DNA of 7,310 bases from contig JAEYUH010000313.1 in assembly GCA_023432725.1 (NCBI GenBank), positions 1 to 7,310 on the forward strand, in the 5' to 3' direction. Position 1 is the stretch's first letter. Each line of letters starts with the position of its first letter. The notes beneath the pieces were generated by a model. The model worked only from the letters and a program-made list of their open reading frames with translations, searched no databases and was not told the origin of the DNA. This document shows, piece after piece, positions 1-5,836 of this stretch. The DNA comes from Actinomycetes bacterium. Its GTDB lineage: Bacteria > Actinomycetota > Actinomycetes > Propionibacteriales > Propionibacteriaceae. The position numbers were made by a program, and so were the translations under genes.

Positions 1-1319
1 CCGTCGTCCCGCCCGCCTCGGCGCCGCCGGCGGTGGCACCGGCCGACGGGGCCCGGGTCACGGTGGCCTGCCCGTCCTTCGACACCGCCACCGCGTTCGC
101 GCGGGTGGCCGCCGCGGCGTCGGGTCCCGGCCTGCGGACCGCCTCGCTGTCCGACCCCGCCACCGTCGACGAGCCGGACGGCGTCGCCGTGCTGGCCGGA
201 CGGGCGGAGCCGGTGCTGGTCACCGGGCGGCGGGACACCACCTTCGGGGCGGTCTCCCTGGTGCGGGCCAACACCGGGCCTGACCGCGGCCTGTCCGCCG
301 TGACCTGCGAGAGCCCGACCACCCAGCGGTGGTTCACCGGCGTGCTGCTCGACGAGGACGCGCAGGCAGAGCTCGTCCTGGTCAACGTCGACAACACCGA
401 CGCTGTGGTCGACGTCACCATCCTCGGCCCCACCGGCCGGGTCAACGCGCCGGGCTCGCGGGGTCTGATCGTCGAGGCCCACGGTGCGCGCTCGGTGCCG
501 CTCAGCGTGCTGGCGACCGCCGACGGACCGGTCACCCTGCTGGTGGAGAGCTCCGCCGGCCGGGTCGCGGCGACCCTGCGGCAACGCCTCTGGGAGGCGA
601 GCGAGCCGCGCGGGGCGGACTGGATCCCCGCCGCCGCGGCGCCGGACACCGAGCTCGTCATCCCGGGCATCGCCGCCGGCGAGGGCGAGCGGCAGCTGGT
701 GGTCGCCAACCCGGGCGAGCGGACCGCGAGCGTCGCCGTCGAGCTGCTCGGCGAGCTGGGCCGCAGCGCGCTCGCCGGGGTGGAGCACGTGGAGGTCCCC
801 GCCGGGGCCACCCGCTCCTTCGACCTCGGGCCGGGACTGGCGGGCCAGGCTGCAGGGCTGCGGCTGACCGCGGAGCGGCCGGTCACCGCCGCCGTCCGGC
901 AGACCTCCGCGGCCGGCGCCAACCGGGCCGACCCGGCCTGGGCGGTGGCGCTGCCGCCGCTCGGTCCGACGGGGTTGTGGCCGGTCCCCGCCTCCGAGGA
1001 CGCCACCTCGGCCCTGGTGCTGAGCAACCCGTCGGAGACCGCCCAGGTGGTGCGGGTCACCCTCGGCAACCAGCTCGGCGGCCCCGGGGAGACCACTGCC
1101 CACACTGTCGAGGCGGGCAGCACGCTCGTCGTCGCGATGCCGGCGGCGGAGACCTCCGTCGTCCAGTTGCAGGCCGAGGACAGTCCGGTGCGGGCCGCGG
1201 TAGTGGTGACCGCACGGCTCGGTCGGATCGACGGCCTTGCCGTGGTGGGACTCGTCGCGCCGCAGAGCTCGGCCACCACCGTCCTCCCGGTCGGCTTCGA
1301 CCCCCACGCCGGGGCCTGA
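1..1319 (+). CDS. DUF5719 family protein, 5' end outside window (partial)
   Basis: The reading frame is open from the window's left edge (first full codon at 3) to TGA at 1317-1319. A GTG at 33 is possible, but the ten preceding in-frame codons are Pro/Ala-rich, like a linker after an N-terminal membrane anchor, so the true start is probably upstream. Counting from that GTG, there are 428 residues. Three related segments contain an LVxxNxxxxxAxVxVxLxG-like pattern at about residues 113-134, 220-243 and 327-350, roughly 107 residues apart. Each is followed by a PAGAT/AGST-like turn and a second beta-rich part ending in RQ/TARL, suggesting tandem beta-sandwich modules. Two Cys codons (69-71 and 306-308) could form a disulfide. 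The product matches what I recall of actinobacterial DUF5719, of unknown function, usually encoded beside a glycosyltransferase and this same cluster. An exported, envelope-associated role is inference. The family call rests on gene context plus sequence style. Confidence 0.8.
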   Translation, partial: VVPPASAPPAVAPADGARVTVACPSFDTATAFARVAAAASGPGLRTASLSDPATVDEPDGVAVLAGRAEPVLVTGRRDTTFGAVSLVRANTGPDRGLSAVTCESPTTQRWFTGVLLDEDAQAELVLVNVDNTDAVVDVTILGPTGRVNAPGSRGLIVEAHGARSVPLSVLATADGPVTLLVESSAGRVAATLRQRLWEASEPRGADWIPAAAAPDTELVIPGIAAGEGERQLVVANPGERTASVAVELLGELGRSALAGVEHVEVPAGATRSFDLGPGLAGQAAGLRLTAERPVTAAVRQTSAAGANRADPAWAVALPPLGPTGLWPVPASEDATSALVLSNPSETAQVVRVTLGNQLGGPGETTAHTVEAGSTLVVAMPAAETSVVQLQAEDSPVRAAVVVTARLGRIDGLAVVGLVAPQSSATTVLPVGFDPHAGA

Positions 1320-1329
1320 GCGGTAGCTC

Positions 1330-1764
1330 CTACTCCCAGTCCTCCCCGGCAGCGGGAGGGTCGATTTCGGCGGCCTCGATGCCGGTGAGCGCGGAGAGCT
1401 GCTCGACCACGGTGCGGTGAACGAGCGTGGCGAGTTCCTTGCGGCTGGTGGCGCGGTGCTCGAGCGGGCGCCGGTAGAGCACCACCTGCCCGTTGTGGCC
1501 GGGCCGCGCCGAGACGGCGGCCGCCAGCGGCGCCTGGTCGTACCAGCCGGCGGTCAGCGTCGGCACGTCCTCGAAACCGATGTCGACCCCGGCCAGGGCA
1601 CGCGGGCAGGTGCGTGAGATGCGCGCCACCGAGGCGCGGATGCAGCTGGTGAAGAACTCGGCGCCGCGGGCCGGGTACCGCACCGGGAGCGGTGCCCCGG
1701 TGAGCGGGTTGGGGGCGGCCATCGGTCCCCGCATCCCCCTGCCGTGGCGATCCCGGTGCTTCAC
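1330..1764 (-). CDS. Metallopeptidase-family (minimal zincin-like) protein lacking HExxH
   Basis: This minus-strand gene encodes 144 aa from GTG at 1764 and ends with TAG at 1330-1332. The N-terminus contains RDRHGRGMRGP, a basic motif I recall as conserved in actinobacterial members, so starts at ATG 1734 or 1722 would cut off conserved sequence. The GTG at 1764 sits just downstream of a TATCGT -10 hexamer, fitting a leaderless start. The body has the family's VVLYRRPLEHR strand (residues 94-104) and the helix LVHRTVVEQLSALTGI (114-129). In catalytic zincin_1 proteins this helix reads roughly LVRHTVLHEIGHHFGI, so the zinc-binding HEIGH is replaced here by EQLSA. Protease activity is therefore unlikely. 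A binding or scaffold role is inference. The gene converges on DUF5719 with a 10-bp gap and diverges from DUF3499. ATG 1815 is an alternative start giving 161 aa. Confidence 0.85.
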   Translation of the reverse strand: MKHRDRHGRGMRGPMAAPNPLTGAPLPVRYPARGAEFFTSCIRASVARISRTCPRALAGVDIGFEDVPTLTAGWYDQAPLAAAVSARPGHNGQVVLYRRPLEHRATSRKELATLVHRTVVEQLSALTGIEAAEIDPPAAGEDWE

Positions 1765-1769
1765 CCGGC

Positions 1770-1777
1770 CAACGATA
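1770..1777 (-). promoter_or_regulatory. Candidate -10 for the minus-strand zincin-like gene
   Basis: On the minus strand TATCGT (plus-strand 1772-1777, read as acgata) matches the actinobacterial TAnnnT -10 consensus. It lies 7 nt before GTG at 1764, placing a transcription start on or next to the start codon and leaving no room for a Shine-Dalgarno site. No clear -35 hexamer is visible. The expected -35 area, around 1795-1801, overlaps the upstream region of the divergent DUF3499 promoter. Confidence 0.5.
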
Positions 1778-1825
1778 TCCGCGCCACACCACCACCGCCT
1801 GCCGGTGCCGGGCATCCGTCGCCGC

Positions 1826-1831
1826 TAGCGT
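1826..1831 (+). promoter_or_regulatory. Candidate -10 for DUF3499, leaderless
   Basis: TAGCGT ends 6 nt before GTG at 1838, so the hexamer would occupy exactly -12 to -7 if transcription begins at the G of the start codon. No purine-rich Shine-Dalgarno sequence lies upstream of the GTG, which supports a leaderless mRNA. No convincing -35 is seen around 1803-1808. Confidence 0.55.
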
Positions 1832-1837
1832 GGGCCC

Positions 1838-2182
1838 GTGACCAACCGACGCTGCTCGCGCTCGACGTGCTCACAGCCGGCGATGGCGACACTCACCTAT
1901 GTGTACGCCGATTCCACCGCCGTGCTGGGGCCGCTGGCGCTGCGCGCCGAGCCGGGGTCCTACGACCTGTGCCGTGACCACTCCCGCAAGCTGAGCGCGC
2001 CGCGCGGCTGGGAGGTGATCCGGCTGCCGGACGACCCGGACGCCGCCCGTCCGGCCTCCGATGACCTGATGGCGCTGGCTGAAGCGGTCCGGCGGGTGGG
2101 GCTGGGCAGTGTCGAGACCCAGCCGGAGCTGCACACCACCCGCCGCAAGGGCCACCTCGCCGTCGTGGCCGACCCCGACTGA
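1838..2182 (+). CDS. DUF3499 family protein (small Cys-containing protein)
   Basis: The gene encodes 114 aa from GTG 1838 to TGA 2180-2182. The sequence carries what I recall as DUF3499 landmarks: RRCSRSTCSQPAMATLTYV at residues 4-22, YADSTAVLGPLA (23-34), SYDLCRDH (41-48) and APRGWEVIRL (54-63). C6, C11, C45 and H48 are arranged as CxxxxC followed by CxxH and could form one zinc site, giving a small zinc-finger-like fold. This is inference, not established for the family. The C-terminal half is less structured and ends in a basic RRKGHLAVV segment. Function is unknown. The gene lies directly upstream of manB in many actinobacteria. A 43-bp gap containing a promoter separates it from manB, so the two may be transcribed both together and separately. 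The leaderless GTG is the only well-placed start that keeps the Cys motif. Confidence 0.88.
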   Translation: MTNRRCSRSTCSQPAMATLTYVYADSTAVLGPLALRAEPGSYDLCRDHSRKLSAPRGWEVIRLPDDPDAARPASDDLMALAEAVRRVGLGSVETQPELHTTRRKGHLAVVADPD

Positions 2183-2188
2183 GCGCCC

Positions 2189-2219
2189 TCGACACCGCGT
2201 CCGGGTCAGGCCCTAGTCT
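2189..2219 (+). promoter_or_regulatory. Candidate manB operon promoter, leaderless
   Basis: TCGACA (2189-2194) differs from TTGACA at one position. TAGTCT (2214-2219) fits TAnnnT, with a 19-bp spacer. The -10 hexamer ends 6 nt before ATG 2226, so the predicted transcription start coincides with the A of the start codon. There is no Shine-Dalgarno sequence before the ATG. This promoter would drive manB and the three genes packed behind it. Confidence 0.6.
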
Positions 2220-2225
2220 GAAGCC

Positions 2226-3584
2226 ATGCTCCAGCCGCAGGTCTTCAAGGCCAATGACATCCGGGGGCTGGTCGCCGGGGAGCGTCCGGAATGGGACGCG
2301 GCCGGCGCCCGCGCGCTCGGCGCCGCCTTCGCCACCGCCTTCGGCCTCGCCGGCCGCGAGTTCGTGGTCGGCAGGGACATGAGGGCCGGTGGGCTGGAGC
2401 TCAGCCGGGCCTTCGCGGACGGGGCGATGCGGGTGGGCGCCGGCGTGGTCGACATCGGGCTCGCCAGCACCGACCAGGTCTGGTACGCCTCGGGGGTGAG
2501 CGGGCTGCCGGCCGTCCAGTTCACCGCCTCGCACAACCCTGCCGAGTACAACGGCGTGAAGTTCTGCCTGCCCTACGCCGCCCCGATCACCCCCGAACTC
2601 ATGGCCGAGATCCAGCGGCTCAGCCAGCTCGACCTGCCCGACGCCGAGCGGCCAGGGTCGCAGCGGGAACTGGAGACCCTCACCGGCTACGCCGCGCACC
2701 TGCACTCGCTGGTCGACCTGTCGGGGCTCCGGCCGCTGCGGGTGGTGGTGGACGCCGGCAACGGCATGGCGGGGCATACCACCCCGGCCGTCCTCGGCCC
2801 GCTGGGCATCGAGCTGATCGGGCTCCACCTCGAGCTGGACGGCAGCTTCCCCAACCATCCGCCGAACCCGCTGGTGCCGGAGAACCTGGTGGACGCCCGC
2901 ACCGCCGTCCTGGCCCATCGGGCCGACCTGGCGCTCGTCTTCGACGGGGACGCCGACCGCTGCTTCATCATCGACGAGCAAGGCGAGGTGATCAGCCCCT
3001 CGGTGGTGACGGCGCTGATCGCCCGTGCCGAGCTGGCCAGGGAGCCGGGAGCGGCGATCGTGGTGAACACCGTGACGTCGGCAGCGGTCGGCGACGTGGT
3101 GGCGCAGGCAGGCGGGCGGCTGGTGGTCGGCAAGGTGGGCCACACCTACCTGAAGGCGCTGATGGCCGAGCACGACGCGGTCTTCGGCGGCGAGCACTCC
3201 GGCCACTACTACTTCCGTGACTTCTGGGGGGCCGATACCGGGATGCTCGCCGCGCTGCACGTCCTGGCGCTGGTCGGCAGGTCCGCTGAGCCCGCCTCCC
3301 GGCTGGCCGACACCGTGCCGAGCTACGCAGCCTCCGGCGAACTGAACACGGCGGTGGCAGACCCGGCGGCCACCATGGCGGAGGTCGCCGCGGAGTTCGC
3401 AGGCGACGGCAACCTGGACTGGACCGACGGGCTCACGGTCCGGGGCGAGGGCTGGCTGGTGAGCGTCAGGGCTTCCAACACCGAACCGCTGCTGAGACTG
3501 AACGTCGAGGCCCGACAGGCTGACACGATGGCTGCGCTGCGCGACCGCGCCCTGGCCATCATCAGGAAGGAGACCGATGACTGA
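2226..3584 (+). CDS. manB: Phosphomannomutase/phosphoglucomutase
   Basis: This 452-aa enzyme is of full family length (alpha-D-phosphohexomutase superfamily). It interconverts hexose 6-phosphate and 1-phosphate, most likely mannose-6-P to mannose-1-P for GDP-mannose synthesis, in the cytoplasm. All catalytic elements are visible: DIRG at 11-14, the phosphoserine loop TASHNP at 100-105 (S102 is the phosphorylated residue), the Mg-binding DGDADR at 240-245, the sugar-specificity loop GGEHSGHYYF at 321-330, and the C-terminal phosphate-binding RASNTEP at 415-421. The GGEHSGH loop is of the PMM/PGM type rather than the glucosamine mutase type, though mannose versus glucose preference cannot be settled from sequence. 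The start at ATG 2226 is supported by the adjacent -10 and by the DIRG position. The end overlaps the next gene by 8 nt, indicating translational coupling and a shared transcript with the Trm112-like and isomerase-like genes. Related actinobacterial genes are called manB or pmmB. Confidence 0.95.
   Translation: MLQPQVFKANDIRGLVAGERPEWDAAGARALGAAFATAFGLAGREFVVGRDMRAGGLELSRAFADGAMRVGAGVVDIGLASTDQVWYASGVSGLPAVQFTASHNPAEYNGVKFCLPYAAPITPELMAEIQRLSQLDLPDAERPGSQRELETLTGYAAHLHSLVDLSGLRPLRVVVDAGNGMAGHTTPAVLGPLGIELIGLHLELDGSFPNHPPNPLVPENLVDARTAVLAHRADLALVFDGDADRCFIIDEQGEVISPSVVTALIARAELAREPGAAIVVNTVTSAAVGDVVAQAGGRLVVGKVGHTYLKALMAEHDAVFGGEHSGHYYFRDFWGADTGMLAALHVLALVGRSAEPASRLADTVPSYAASGELNTAVADPAATMAEVAAEFAGDGNLDWTDGLTVRGEGWLVSVRASNTEPLLRLNVEARQADTMAALRDRALAIIRKETDD
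3564..3572 (+). promoter_or_regulatory. Shine-Dalgarno site of the Trm112-like gene
   Basis: AGGAAGGAG lies inside the 3' end of manB and ends 4 nt before ATG 3577. It is a strong ribosome-binding site that fixes the start of the next gene and contrasts with the SD-less manB start. Confidence 0.75.
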
Positions 3585-3762
3585 CATCCCCGCCGAGGTG
3601 CTGGCGATCCTGGTGTGCCCGTCGTGCCACACCAAGCTGGCCTGGGACTACGAGGCCGCTGAACTGCACTGCACGCTGGCCGAGTGCGGGCTGGTGTACC
3701 CGGTGCGCGACGGTATCCCCGTCCTGCTGGTCGATGAGGCCCGCCGTCCGACCGGACGCTGA
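3577..3762 (+). CDS. Trm112-like zinc-ribbon protein
   Basis: The 61-aa product has the typical single-domain Trm112/YcaR length. A zinc ribbon is formed by C14-P-S-C17 near the N-terminus and C32/C37 in the second knuckle, and the hallmark YPVRDGIPVLL follows at 41-51. Eukaryotic and archaeal Trm112 activate methyltransferases. In bacteria the role of the stand-alone form is poorly defined, and no methyltransferase is encoded in the window, so its partner is unknown. The gene overlaps manB by 8 nt, has a strong Shine-Dalgarno, and is followed after 1 nt by the SIS-like gene. This packing suggests stoichiometric co-translation, and a protein partnership with a neighbour is conceivable inference. 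Confidence 0.92.
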   Translation: MTDIPAEVLAILVCPSCHTKLAWDYEAAELHCTLAECGLVYPVRDGIPVLLVDEARRPTGR

Positions 3763-3763
3763 C

Positions 3764-4807
3764 ATGGACGGCTTCGACGACTCCCGGCTGGACGACCCGG
3801 AGGCGCTGCAGGCGGCTGACCCCGTGCTGCGCCCGATCGCCGAGGCAGGGGCGCGGGTGCGCCGCGAGGCGGCCGGGGCCGAGGACGCACTCGCGGCCCT
3901 GGACGACACCGACCGCCCCCGCGCCGTGATCGCGCTGGGACCGGAGGCCAGGCTGCTACGGGCAGTCCTCGAGCCCACCTGCCCTGTGCCGTTCATGGCG
4001 TGGCCGCGGCTCGGCCTGCCGGGCTGGGTGGGCCCGCTGGACATCGTGGTGGTGATGGGCAGGGGCAGCCTTGAGTCCTGCGCGGCTGCCTACGAGGCGG
4101 TCCGCCGCGGCGCCCGGCTGGTGGTGGCCTGCCCGCCTGACTCCCCGCTGGCGCGGCAGTCGGCCTCGCCCGCCACCACCTTGCTGCCCACCCGCACCGA
4201 CGACCCGCTGTCGGCGGCGGTGGTCACGCTGAGCGCCCTGCACCTGCTCGGGCTGGGGCCGGCGGTGCAGCCGGGGCAGATCGCCGACGTGCTGGACGCC
4301 GTGGCCGAGGACTGTTCGTACACCCTCGACGCCACCCAGAACCCTGCCAAGACCGCGGCGCTGGAACTGGCGGACGCCCAGCCGCTGGTCTGGGGCGGCT
4401 CGATCCTCGCGGCGCGGGCCAGCCGGCGGATCGCGGAGGCGCTGCGTTCGGCGTCCGGCAGGGTGGTGCTGTCGGCCGATGCCGGGGAACTGGAGCCGCT
4501 GGTGGCGGCCGTCCGGCAGCGCGACGTGTTCGCCGACCCGTTCGAGGACTCCCAGCCGGGCCTGCGTCCCGGCCTGGTCACCATCGACGACGGGATGGAC
4601 GACGAGGCGGCGCTGGAGGAGCGGAACCGGCTCGAGCGGGTAGCCGCCGCCCACGACGTCACGGTGTCGCGGATCGCGCACCAGCACGGCAGCGCGCTGG
4701 AGCGCTACGTCGCCGTGCTGCAGCAGGGACTGTTCACAGCGGCCTACCTGCAGGTGGGGCTGGGCCGCACCGACCGCGATGACGAGGTGGCAGGAGGACG
4801 CGGATGA
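3764..4807 (+). CDS. SIS-domain / bifunctional PGI-PMI-like protein (phosphosugar isomerase-like)
   Basis: This 347-aa soluble protein starts at ATG 3764, 1 nt after the Trm112-like stop. The N-terminus FDDSRLDD resembles what I recall of actinobacterial homologs. ATG 3734, in frame and 10 codons earlier, is an alternative lacking an RBS. Residues about 50-165 look like a SIS Rossmann-type domain: AVIALGPEARLLRAV (54-68), DIVVVMGRGSLESCAAAYEAV (93-113, interrupted by the loop) and ARLVVACPPDSPLA (117-130). The C-terminal part, with NPAKTAALELA (193-203), VWGGS (209-213), DVFADPFED (254-262) and HGSALERYVAVLQQGLFTAAYL (308-329), resembles the bacterial PGI C-terminal domain. Active PGI/PMI enzymes carry a SYSGNTEET-like phosphate loop, whereas here the equivalent reads MGRGSLES. 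Isomerase activity is therefore uncertain. The position beside manB suggests a role at fructose-6-P/mannose-6-P. The end overlaps the CDF gene by ATGA. Confidence 0.85.
   Translation: MDGFDDSRLDDPEALQAADPVLRPIAEAGARVRREAAGAEDALAALDDTDRPRAVIALGPEARLLRAVLEPTCPVPFMAWPRLGLPGWVGPLDIVVVMGRGSLESCAAAYEAVRRGARLVVACPPDSPLARQSASPATTLLPTRTDDPLSAAVVTLSALHLLGLGPAVQPGQIADVLDAVAEDCSYTLDATQNPAKTAALELADAQPLVWGGSILAARASRRIAEALRSASGRVVLSADAGELEPLVAAVRQRDVFADPFEDSQPGLRPGLVTIDDGMDDEAALEERNRLERVAAAHDVTVSRIAHQHGSALERYVAVLQQGLFTAAYLQVGLGRTDRDDEVAGGRG
4792..4797 (+). promoter_or_regulatory. Shine-Dalgarno site of the CDF transporter gene
   Basis: AGGAGG lies 6 nt before ATG 4804, within the last codons of the upstream gene. 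It is a consensus ribosome-binding site that fixes the CDF start. Confidence 0.8.
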
Positions 4808-5781
4808 GCGCCCACGGGGGGACGAGGGCGGTTGTCGCGGCGCTGCTGGCGAACGGCTTCATCGCGTTGACCAAGTTCGGGGCGTGGGCGCTGACCGGTG
4901 CCTCGTCCATGCTGGCCGAGGCCGTGCACTCGGTGGCCGATACCGGCAACCAGACCCTGCTGCTGCGCGGGGGCCGGCGGGCCAAGCGTTCGGCCACCGA
5001 GGAACACCCCTTCGGCTACGGCAGGGAGCGCTACATCAGCGCCTTCCTCGTCGCGATCATCCTGTTCAGCCTCGGCGGGCTGTTCGCGCTCTACGAGGCC
5101 TTCCACAAGTACGAGGAAGTGGTCGGGGGCCATCCCAACGAGCTGCTGGAGGGACCCTGGTGGTGGGTGCCGGTCGTCGTGCTGGTGGGCGCGATCATCG
5201 CCGAGTCGCTGTCCTTCCGAACCGCGATCCGGGAGTCGAGGCCGGCGAAGGGTCGCCAGAGCTGGGCCCGCTTCATCAGGACCGCCAAATCGCCGGAACT
5301 GCCTGTCATCCTGCTCGAGGACGCCGCGGCGCTGTTCGGTCTGATCTTCGCGCTCTTCGGCGTCGGCATGACGCTGCTGACCCACAACGGGATCTGGGAC
5401 GTCGTCGGCACCGGCATGATCGGCCTGCTGCTGATCGTCGTCGCGGTCACCCTCGCGCTGGAGACCAAGAGCCTGTTGCTGGGGGAGGCCGCCTCGCCCG
5501 AGGTGGTGGCCCGGATCCGGGCTGCCCTCGACGGCGCCGAGGGCGTGCAGCGGGTGATCCACCTCAAGACCCTTCACCTGGGGCCCGAGGAGGTGCTGGT
5601 GGCGGCCAAGATCGCCGTCGAGCCGACCGACTCCGCAGCCAGGGTGGCGGCGGTGATCAACGCCGCGGAGGCGTCGATCAGGGCCAGCGAGCCGTCGGTG
5701 ACCTCGCTCTACCTCGAGCCCGACATCGACACCGCCACCGTCGACACCAGCACCGCCACTCAGTCCCCCCGGCAGCCGTAG
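4804..5781 (+). CDS. Cation diffusion facilitator (ZnT9/SLC30A9-like) metal transporter
   Basis: The 325-aa membrane protein likely exports divalent metal, probably zinc, by proton antiport in the cytoplasmic membrane. Six hydrophobic segments are seen at about 9-28, 31-52, 77-99, 118-138, 168-192 and 198-219, followed by a cytosolic ferredoxin-like C-terminal domain (about 230-308) and a Ser/Thr-rich tail. TM2 carries the metal motif in AEAVHSVADTGNQ (H42, D46). The EEHPFGYGRERYISAFLVA stretch (66-84) before and into TM3 is characteristic of the ZnT9-like subgroup. In TM5 the usual HxxxD is replaced by LLEDAAALFGL with E172/D173, as I recall for that subgroup. The start is fixed by AGGAGG and overlaps the previous stop (ATGA), so it belongs to the manB transcript. 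The stop, TAG at 5779-5781, is followed by a repeat-rich intergenic region. Metal specificity cannot be read from the sequence. Confidence 0.92.
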   Translation: MSAHGGTRAVVAALLANGFIALTKFGAWALTGASSMLAEAVHSVADTGNQTLLLRGGRRAKRSATEEHPFGYGRERYISAFLVAIILFSLGGLFALYEAFHKYEEVVGGHPNELLEGPWWWVPVVVLVGAIIAESLSFRTAIRESRPAKGRQSWARFIRTAKSPELPVILLEDAAALFGLIFALFGVGMTLLTHNGIWDVVGTGMIGLLLIVVAVTLALETKSLLLGEAASPEVVARIRAALDGAEGVQRVIHLKTLHLGPEEVLVAAKIAVEPTDSAARVAAVINAAEASIRASEPSVTSLYLEPDIDTATVDTSTATQSPRQP

Positions 5782-5798
5782 CGCGCCGGGCCGCCCGG

Positions 5799-5836
5799 GG
5801 CCGCCGACCGCTCCCCAGGCCGCCGACCGCTCCCCA
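5799..5836 (+). repeat. Perfect tandem duplication of a 19-bp unit
   Basis: Two identical adjacent copies, 5799-5817 and 5818-5836, read GGCCGCCGACCGCTCCCCA. Each contains the same potential hairpin arm (GCCGACCGCTCCCC at 5803-5816 and 5822-5835). They lie just after the CDF stop, in otherwise non-coding DNA. Confidence 0.9.

Noticed and set aside
33..35. GTG 33 as the true start of the DUF5719 gene
   Set aside because: The frame continues open to the window edge with linker-like Pro/Ala codons, no SD or -10 precedes it, and an N-terminal anchor would be expected upstream.
329..1420. 363-codon plus-strand open frame overlapping DUF5719
   Set aside because: Its extremely Arg/Gly/Ala-rich translation is typical of an out-of-frame reading in high-GC DNA. 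The DUF5719 frame has sensible repeats.
1813..1815. ATG 1815 as start of the minus-strand zincin-like gene, with TAGCGG at -12 to -7
   Set aside because: The hexamer lacks the conserved final T, and the extra 17 residues precede the conserved RDRHGRG motif. GTG 1764 has a better -10 match. It remains an alternative.
1893..3635. 580-codon open frame on the minus strand opposite manB
   Set aside because: It is a shadow of the GC-rich third codon positions of manB. The protein is rich in His, Arg, Gly and Gln without domain motifs, while the plus strand encodes an intact mutase.
3734..3763. ATG 3734 as start of the SIS-like gene
   Set aside because: It has no ribosome-binding site and would overlap the Trm112-like gene by 29 nt. 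ATG 3764, 1 nt after that stop, begins the FDDSRLDD sequence I associate with the family.
3956..4687. Minus-strand open frames opposite the SIS-like gene, and similar ones opposite the CDF gene (4744-5577)
   Set aside because: They show low-complexity composition and lack a recognisable start context, whereas the sense genes are tightly packed with Shine-Dalgarno sites and overlaps.
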